NCBI GenBank assembly: GCA_940671915.1
Contig: CALNVZ010003433.1
Location: 24,595,003-24,659,002, forward strand
DNA: 64,000 bases
Source of the DNA: Paracentrotus lividus
Lineage: Eukaryota; Echinodermata; Echinoidea; Camarodonta; Echinidae
Direction of reading: 5' to 3'
Shown here: positions 46,016-55,800 of the stretch, piece after piece
Numbering within the stretch: the first letter of the stretch is position 1
Layout of the letters: every line of letters begins with the position of its first letter
Notes under the pieces: model-generated
What the model was told of the DNA's origin: nothing
The model's database searches: none
What the model saw: the letters and a program-made list of their open reading frames with translations, nothing else
Made by a program: the position numbers and the translations under genes

Positions 46016-46690
46016 TTCCATTTCGGGACAACTGCCCAGAGAACTACCTCCAGGGTTATAGGTCGGATGACTTAGGGAGGTGTTGCTACGGGTAGTCATC
46101 TTGAGAGGTAATACCATGGGGGTAGGGATAATGGCCATTGAGTAGTTTCCAAGGAGTAGAAATTTCAGGGGAGGTAGTTATCGGGGGTAAGGCAGTTTAT
46201 CCGGGAGCAAAACACTAGTCACCGAAAGAAGAATACATGGGTTCCATGGGAGTTTGCCTGGGGCCAAAATCCAGGGCCATGCATTTATGCCTAAATCGAT
46301 GAACTATTTCAAAACCACACTATGACTTGCATCTATGATATTAGTTTTTTTGGCTCCTTTTACCACAATTTTTGGACGAAGATGAGGTGAATTCTCACAT
46401 GGGGAGGGGGGGCGGGGGGCAAGGTGGGAGGGAACGGGATGCATTGAAGGGCAATAGTAATAGACAATTGGTTTGGTGTGTGTGTTGTCTTAATGGCGGC
46501 CGATGCCTGGGGCTTCCATTATGCATAACAAAGTTAAATGACACACCGCACCTACATGTTAGACGTCATTGCTGTGACTCGACTGATAGCCATTGGAAAG
46601 GAACGCCTATAAGTTACAATTGTCTCTGAGTGATATGTGTCTATAGGCATGCCTGTGCCATGTATAAAATATTATTTTGATTTTGACTCT
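46016..46690. other. Possible 5' exon remnants or junction region
   Basis: 46040-46210 on the + strand has RGG/GY-like words in shifting frames (GYRSDD, RGGVATG, NFRGGSYRGG), as expected of the RG-rich part before the CCCH fingers, but no frame holds and no splice pair is clear. If the terminal exon is misoriented, the false join should lie between about 45960 and 46690. Confidence 0.3.
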
Positions 46691-46699
46691 CTTCACCAG

Positions 46700-46817
46700 G
46701 ATGTAGGAAGAAGGGGAGTCTGAGGAGGAGATGCGTGGGTTACATGGGAGGTGCATCAAGGGGCGTGGCCAGAGGTAGAGGAAAGGAGAAGTGGTCCTGG
46801 TTGTTCGTCTAAAAATG
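46700..46817 (+). CDS. ZC3H4/6: ZC3H exon with RG-rich stretch
   Basis: Acceptor actctcttcaccag, donor AAATG|GTGAGTAA. One frame reads GYMGGASRGVARGRGK and another continues as SGPGCSSKN; an indel near 46790 would join them. RG-rich sequence precedes the fingers in ZC3H4 and ZC3H6. Confidence 0.6.
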
Positions 46818-49800
46818 GTGAGTAATAAATATGCCTTATTTTTCAACGCAACCTGTTAATTTATCTTCTAATAAACTATCTCATGGCAATGCTGGTTCTG
46901 ATTTATCTACAATTATGTATTTTTTTATTGATATTGTGCAATAAAAATAAAATGGATTATTTTAGATAAATTCCATAATTGATAATCATTTAGGAAATCA
47001 TTAAAAGGTAGCCAGATATAAACATGTTCCTTGTATTAAAATAGATCAATTCAAACAAGTGGTATTATAAAACTGGGTTCTTTTTTTACAACCTTTCTCC
47101 CATCATTCTGCACTTATTTTAATGGCATGCTGCCTATCTCCTGTATGATAATTTTCTCTTTTGGCCCATGCTGTCATGCTTCTTCCATTTTTATGTACAC
47201 TGTTTGTCTGTTTAATTTTGGTTTGGTGAGTTGACATGAATTAACTTTTAATTGAACACATTTTATCAATTCGTGTTCCCGCTCAGAGTTTCATCCAAGG
47301 AAAAAACTGAAGAGATGCCCTTGCAAGCAAGGATGAAAGGAAAAGGTAGAGGGCGCCCTCTGAGCGGACCTAAACCCTCAAAGGACGCGGCGAAGGTAAA
47401 CCAGAAGATGATGCTACATCTCATCTGTAAATTCTACCTAGAAGAGCGCAAATGCAAAAAAGGTCAGTATCTTCAAGGATTCTTTAGAAATGCCTCTGAA
47501 TAAATTTACTTCTATATAATATGGTATTGGTATGTTGTAAAAAATTCCTTGATTACTTATCCCAAACGGTTGTACATTGGTCTTGTGCTTTCTGCATCTG
47601 GTCTAGACTTGGCATTGGATGTGGGGGGAGGTCGCATGTTTTCTCAGGCATGTAGGAGGATACAACAGTGGACATGCAGGATCGCATAAAGCTATGTAAA
47701 ATGCATAAAGATCTCAGGAGTGGGAGCTTAAAGGGGAAGTCTGGACCAAATAAGTTGCTTTATAAAAAAGCGAAAAATTAAAAAAGCCAGATAAAAAGTT
47801 TGAAGAGATCGGCTAATAATAAGAAAGTTATGCAACATCTCTTATACGATGTACAAAAATGAATCAAGCTATCACCAAATTGGCAACACCAGTCACAAAG
47901 GTTGTATGTCATAGGGGCACAACTTTCCAATGCATTTTCTATATTTTTTATGATAAATTTTCACTTTATTTGTTAAGTACGTGTTTCCCTCATTAACTTT
48001 TCGCCAAATTGATGGCCATATGTAAATCTTAACATATATTGTAAATCAGCATCCCATTTAGAAATAACAAAAAAAAGAGAAGATTTTAAGTAGGTTTTCA
48101 GTATAAGAAAACAGATATTCATGAATGGTTTAATTTCCCTGAAAAATATCACTTCTCTTTTGAATGTCATTACATATTTTTCATTTTATGGAAATGATAG
48201 ATGCCAATAACATATGCCAATCAATATTAATTCTTGGCCAAGTTATGAGGAAAACAGTTTCTTTACAAATAAGTGATAAATATTTCATAAAACAATATAA
48301 GAAAATACATGGCAAAGTTGTTCCCCTATGACTCATAGCTTTGTGACTGTGTTGCCCATTTTGTATAGCAATCCATTTTTTTGTGAATAGTGAAGATAGT
48401 CATAGCTTTCTTATATTAGTACCCCGATTTTCTTCAAACTTTTTTATATCTGTTTTTCTAATTTTTCTGCTTTTTATTAAAAGCAAACTTGTCCAGAACC
48501 TTCCCTTTAACCCTAAAAAGACTGGGCTATTTTGACACACATAAAGACTTGGGGGGGGAGGGGGGGCTCATTCAGCCCCCCCCTAAGATTCGCGCCGTTG
48601 AGCGCGCGATCGCGCCAAAAAATTGGCACGCGCGTATACCGATGGCATTCCTCTCCAAACTGAAGAGTCATATTCTTCCGAAAAATTTCATCACTAATTA
48701 ATTATGGCTATTTAATGCATTAAAATCTCAAGATTTGCTCTAATTAATTAAAAGCTCTTAAAGTGCATAATTTTTGGTTTACAGGCTCTTTGTTAGGCTT
48801 CTGGGAATGGTGTTAAAAAAAAATCTGTATCAAGATTATTTTCTTATTGTATTCTATTGTTTTTAAAATTTTTATGTTATTTCTTGTTTTTCGCTTTGTT
48901 GTTTATTGTTTTTTTCAATGGAATCATATTGACACTATTTTAATCTAACAAACCTTAATTAATTGATTTTGAATCATTAAGAGAAAATAATTGATACATC
49001 GAAATTGGTCTCAAAAGTTTGCGTGAGAACTTGAAAGAAAAATAGTCAGAAGTTCTCGGCGAATTTTTTTCCGCCGTTGCAAATTTTACGCGAAAAGATC
49101 GAGGGGGGGCTGAATGAGCCCCCCCCCCAGTCTTTTTAGGGTTAAGACTCCAAGCTCTGCACAAGTTTGCAAAAACAATGAAGACTGTTTGCTACAATAT
49201 CATTACAAAAATCAATTTGCCAATTAGTCTCTTCGTAATCATCCATTGATTTTGTTTCATAATTATTTCTTTGAAACTACAGAAAAAACTGATACATACG
49301 TCAGACTTGACCCAACAACGCAAGCAGGAGCTTTTGTAAATTCTACTCAGATGCTTCTGCAACAAAGGAGATACTTGCCTGTACATGCATGATATCCTTC
49401 TTTACTTAATACATTGTTTCTGAGTTAACCCTTTTCATGATAGGAATTATTTTAAAAGTGGCTTATTGATCAGCTTTGTTTTGCAAATTGGCAACGCTTT
49501 TTAGTTTGCCTTAGACAGCACACTCACACTACGATTTGAGGACATTTTTCTTGGAGTAAATTCACAAGTATAAACTGTGTTTAAAAACCAATTATGATTG
49601 GCCATTTGTTATTAAAAAACCCTGATTTTGACCTTTCTCAGAAAAGAGAATTTCAAGTGTGTTTGGAATTTGGGAATTAAAGTACAATGTTTCATTCCCA
49701 TGAAAGGTGTCAACTTATAGAACAAAGCTGCTCTGGTATCCATATGATATTAGGATTGATCAGAATGAAACATTTGTCTATGGACTTCATTGAAATTCAT

Positions 49801-52800
49801 TACTTTTCTTGTTCTGTTAATTAATTAACAGTTTGGACTATTGATATTATTCAAAGACAATTATCCCCTGGATAGTTGTCCGGTTGTCAATTGCCTGAAG
49901 AAATATTTATTCAACTTTTTTACAATGCAGAAGATTACTAAATATACAAACAACATTCTATTTGACTTCCAGTTTAATTTATTTTTTTAATTATACCTAT
50001 TTCAATTCTCGACTTTGCCTGCTTGACTTTAGCATCATTGTTTTTATTGAGCTGTTTCCAAATGTTTTTCCACTCTTTTTATCAAATAGGCTACCGATAA
50101 TGTTCCTTGCGGCCAATAACCTTCCAGTTATTCCAACAAGTTGCCTGGCCAACTTGCCTCTCTCCTTACCAAGCCTTCCACTCTCCCTGACAAATTTCCT
50201 CCAAGAACAACTTTATCTGGAAAACTCTGCCCGACATTGGTTCATTTCAGAATTGGTTGTACTCGATCAGAAATGAACTCATGCAAACAGAAGGATCATT
50301 CTAATCTTTTGCTTGGTTTGGGCAGAATTGTTTTTTTATTTTTATAAACTGTTGCAAGGAAAATTGCTCACCAGTGCGTTGGTCTAAAAAGAATAATTGC
50401 AATCGCAAGTCCACTTTTTAAAAAACTAAAGTGGGCTATGAGCAGTTTGGAAAGTTAGAGCTGACAAATTAATGCACAGGAATTTTGCTTCCAGTTGCTA
50501 TTGCCCTGGATTTTTGTTTAAGATCATAGTTTAGAATAAGGATTTAGGGTTTTGTGCGCTTGGTTTTAGGGCAAAGTTTTAGACATTTGATTTTTATTAG
50601 GGCTTACCAAAGAAGTTGCCAACCGGACAAATGGCATGCACATTAACTTCTTTTGTTAGAGGGTGGCAATGTAATATCAAGTTTCACGCAAGTGGCTTTT
50701 GTAGCCCAATATCAACAAGGAAAATGATTAATTCACTTCTTAATGTTTGAATTGAAATTAATAGTACTGACCAAAGTTTAAAATAGACCTATAAGCAGCA
50801 CTCCTAACTTGGTCCTTTGTTGTTTCTTTGGGACTGTGCCATGGAATCATTGCACTGGAATTCTGAAGAAGAAGAGATGAAGTAGAGAAGAAATTTACGG
50901 AGAAGTAGCGTAGGGAAGGGAGGGAAGCGAGAGAGAATGGAACGGAGAGAGGCAGGTTGTTCCTATTAGCGGGTCTGACTGCCTAGCTACAGATCTAACC
51001 CAAGATCCATGCGCCAGAAACCAGGTCTCTCCTCCTGGATCCCAACCGAGGAAGAATTTTGAATTTGAAAAGAGACTCTTGGTGCTGATGACACCAGACA
51101 CTGCCCAATATAGCTGATTAGTGAGGAAACTTGAAACAACCTATTGGGCCTGTTCCGGCTACAGTTCAAATATGTATTCTGAAGCCTTGGCATTTGCCGA
51201 GTACTGGGTCCGATTGAAAATGACCAAGTTGAAGAATCCCAAAGCGGGAGGAATTGGGAGGAACCGGCATCCAATAATGAAAGTGGACTTGAAATGGGGT
51301 CCCGGTGGGAGAACCTACTCCTGATCCTACCACCTTGGATGACCATATGACCCCAAAGCAATAACCCTGATAGGCCGGGACCCCAGGCTTACCATTTTTT
51401 ACACCACACCCTGGTCACAATAAGACATCTTGCGTGGGCTTACTTACCAAAGTCTGCCCTTCTGCAATGCCTTCCTGATATGTTACCTTCCTTAACTCCT
51501 AATCTACGTTGAATTCCCTTGCAAACTTTCCATTCTGGACAGGATTGCTACCAGGGCGAGAAATGCCGCTTCTCTCATGACCTCTCAACCCTCACACCGA
51601 AATGCTGCTCAACAAGGAGGTTACAGATAGTTATTTTGGGCTAAAAAAATTCCTCGATTCCATATATTTACGGTCGTGTGTTATGACTCGCCACCAGAAT
51701 AGGGTGGTGCTGTACGCTTTTTGCTATTTTCAGCATATTGTACACATATTTTCAACAGTAAAAAGTTTATGTAACAAATTTTGATTCTCATTTGAACTAA
51801 TGTTACTGTGCTAGCCTGTGAAGTTTTATTGTTCTAGGTTAACATTTTGTGGAGTTACAATGTTTAAGTTTGTGGGGTAGTAGGGGTGGTGCCGGAAGCG
51901 GAGACGCGGAGCGGAGACGCCGGAAGCCGGAGACGCCTGTACAAAGTCAATGGGGAAATTTTTGCATTTTTGGCTATTTGGGGGAACTGATATCTCTGCC
52001 AAATTTTGCTATGATTATAAATTGGCTACAAAACTAAAGCTTATAAACTCTTTTTACCAGGAAATAAACTGAACAATAGGTTTTGGATGTTATAATGTAA
52101 TCCAGGGAAGATCTCGATCATTATTTGACCTAAAATGTGATGCCTCCTGTACAAAGTCATTTAGGAATTAGAGATATTGTAAGTACGCATTGTGAAAACT
52201 TCAATATCTCTACAAATTTTAAATCTATGATTGTAAATATAGCACCAAATAGCTTATCTCTTTTATACCATCATATCACTTAACCATATGTTTGATGTTG
52301 CATACAGTCTTGACAGGACCACCCTTCCATGTGAAAAAGTTTTTTTTTCAGGCTAAATTTCGGATCATTATATTTTCTCTTATAAAAATTGTAACCATAA
52401 TAATTATTACCTTGTTGAAAGGTCTTGAATATTTATCTTACCAGAAATGTATGATATTAATAATATTGGGTGATTATAAGATGACTTGATGATTAAACAA
52501 TGAAAATTTTTTTTAAAAATCTTTAATATTTAAAAATTTTCTAAAATACTTTATTTATATACACCTGGTATAATTTTTTAATCAGATTTAGATTTCTTGA
52601 GGAATTTCTTTCAGAAAATGTATAGTTTGTACCATAGGGGTATTTTTCGAGATACAGTGTCCTCGAAGAGAAAAAAGGAGCCGTTGTAGTCAAATTGGCA
52701 TGTACGGAAAGGCGGCGAACTATAACACTGCCTACGTTTCTTGAACAAGTTAGGGTTTTAGATAGGGCTTTTCTCAAACCGAAGTGTTCATAGTTTCACA

Positions 52801-55800
52801 AACCATCCTTAGAATTTGAGCTGGAAATTAGGGAAGTGTCGATCTCGAATCTTTGGCATGTAACTTGTATCACATCAGTGATAATGAACCATTTGCAATA
52901 CATGTAGATTGCTTTTTGGGGGGGTTAAAATTGTGAGATTTTTATAAAATGTATGGTGGAGAAGTATAATTTTTTTTTTATTTTATTTATTTATTTTTTT
53001 TTTGGGGGGGGGGGCGTCTACATCTGAGCTCAAATCCCTTAAAGGTTTTGAGCCAACAGACCCCTAACTTGATAACCCCTACTTTTCTAAACATCAGAGT
53101 AATTACTTTTTTGAACCTGACTTTGAAAATGAATTATTGTTGAGCCCTGTTCACATAACATTTTCATAATCTTTGATCATTCCTTCTTTTCAGTCTATGG
53201 CATCTTTTGACGAATTTGAAGATCGCCTCGTCTCCGCCGACGAAAGGTTGTTACCCTCCCCTCCAGAGGACAACAGTCATATACCATCCTGCTGGATATA
53301 GAAGTAGAGTTACCAGAACGACAAAACCAAGACAGTGAGTATTCATTGTTTGTAGGGGTGCCATAGTGATATCATTTGGTACTATCCTATTGTTTATAGG
53401 TCATAGTCATATTGAGGCAATTGGTTTCTTCAGTTGCTCTAGTGATGTCATAGTGAAGACATTGATCTTCTAATTAATAGTGATATATATTTTGAGTGAA
53501 ATACATCTCTATAGCTGTCATTGATTTCTCAGTGAGGTCAATGGTTCTATTTATACAATACTATCTTTGGTCATAAGAAACTGAAGTTAGCAGATCGAAC
53601 TCGATTGGACTACTTGAAGATCAGAAGGTTCCATGTGCTCGAGTGATTAAATAGAGGCATAGTACATATTAAAATATCCATTGTACATTGTGTAATGATG
53701 TCATAATTGGCCAAAGGGCTCTTGATTACTATAGTGATGTCATATTTAAATCCATGTTGAATACAAAAATCTTTGGTTTATTCAAGATCCTTGGTAGATA
53801 GGTGTATTTGGAAAGATTCAATCTGATGGCTGAATGTTTTTGTTTTGCCCATCTCCCAGGATGTCCTTCTATGGAGCAGAGAACCTGAACTATGCCCACC
53901 CAGCACCATGGTGCCCATCTCGGGACCAAAGAATACCAAGAGCAACAGTTCCAAGAACCAGCAGGGACAGTTTCAGGACCAGCAGGGGCAGTTCCAAGAC
54001 CAACGGAATCAATTCCAAGACACAACGGAACCAGTTCAAGACCAACGAAAAATCAGTCCCAAGACCAGCGGGATCAGTTCCAAGATCAGCGGGGACCTGG
54101 TCCATACGCGAAACCAGTATCAAGAGGAGGATCGGTACCCAGGACTCGTATGAGATGTGAATCAGTTTGTGTCCCTTCACGGTCAACTCACGATCAGACG
54201 CAGAAACCAGGAGGAATCTGTTGGACAGAGGGCAGAGCTGCAGCGGAAGGAAATTGAGGAGGATAAACCAGAGAGCCAGGAGACCAACACCTCTGCCAAG
54301 CTCTCAGAGTGATGACAAATTCCGTCAACTCAGACAAAGGTGAGCTGCTATTTCATTTCAAGAACATAGAATATCAGGACCACTGTTGATGCACCGCTAT
54401 ACATTTTACAGCTATTCGTTTTACTACCAGTTAAACCCTCAAAGAATAATCTCTGTATTATTTGGTTAACATGACTCTAAATTGCAAAATAAAATGAAGC
54501 ATAAGGAAGGTAACGACCAGTAGGATATTTTAATTAATTTTTGATTTAATTTCTTTATCATAGACTGTCACAGTAGCATGTAGCATAATGAAGATAACAA
54601 CCTTGGCATTGCCCGATAATTCTATAGATTTCAAAGATTCTTCTTATTGGTTGTTCTCTATGGACAGCAAGTCAATAGAAAATGTTAGGAAAGAAGAACA
54701 AGCGTCAATAAATAGTTCCTATAACAACTTTCTGAGAAAGTTGTAATGTTCAATTGTTACCTCTGTTGGGATGTTTTAAAAAGACAGGACATACTATACA
54801 CTTGTCCTTAACATAGATAAACACACACAGCGAAAGGTGAATTACTGACTTTAGAATAGTTAATGTTCACAATTCCAGGGCTATGTGTAAATATTTGTGT
54901 AAAAGAATTTAGTCAGTTTAGCCATATTCTGCACATTTATGACTGTCTCTTATAATGTTGTTTAATTAAATGCTTCAATCCATTCATTCTCCTACAGAAC
55001 CTCTAACTAGATGAATTTCAATCCCCACGAGAAAAGAGCATGCTAGCATCCCCTCCATCATCAAGTACTAAAATCACCCCCGCAAGACGACGTGGACGTT
55101 CTGATAGCAGTAAGCAGTGGACGATGCCCTGCCCCCACACCAGGCCCATCGATGGGGAGCTCTCCCCCCGAACTTCCCTCCCAGAGAGTCCTCAGTGAAG
55201 CCAGAGAGTAGCCAAGCCATCCCTGCATCCATCCCAGCCAACGCAGAAAGCCCTGTTTATGAGGATCAGCAAAAGCAACTGATGGGAAGGCAGCAAGTGA
55301 TCCCCACTCAGGATCGATGATAATAGCAAGCAAAGAAACAGTAAGTTGAACCTATTCTGAGATAACGTCCTGTACAGGCCTCACAGAAATGTTTTTAGCG
55401 CTAACAGAGCACTAAAAGTAAGCCTGAGTCACATATTTTGGATGGTGATGACAAAGGTTGATCCCAAAATGTAAAGAATGCATTGTTGTGACAACTTTTC
55501 TGTGCGGCCTGCACTGGTGAGAACATCAAGGGCCTTGACCATCGGATGTTACAACTGAGATATTAATACTACCAAAGGGATACAGATAAGTGACCCAACA
55601 ACATTTGTCATTCATAGACATGTTTTGGCAACACAACTTTTTCAGTGTAACGTAATCAAAAGCAGATTTTTGCATGTCATTGTTTTGGATATTGCTTGGA
55701 GTTGATGGATAACATCCATAGCCAAATTGGATAGAAACCAGTTCAAGTGCCCCCGAGATATAACAAACATGAATAGCTAAATTAGCGACATTGAAATAAG

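Larger units (their letters stand above)
47463..49282. other. U2-type intron with two TTAA MITEs
   Basis: GT...AG intron between the finger 1 and finger 2 exons. Most of it is two adjacent MITEs (47732-48506 and 48511-49141). Confidence 0.7.

Noticed and set aside
50895-51361. Overlapping 124-, 68- and 67-residue frames in the AT-AC intron
   Set aside because: Open on both strands in a GC-richer patch, no similarity to the ZC3H family or anything else recognised, no splice pair.
53890-54186. Leu/Val-rich - strand frame of 98 residues
   Set aside because: Reverse strand of the Gln-repeat exon; Gln codons read backward give Leu/Val.
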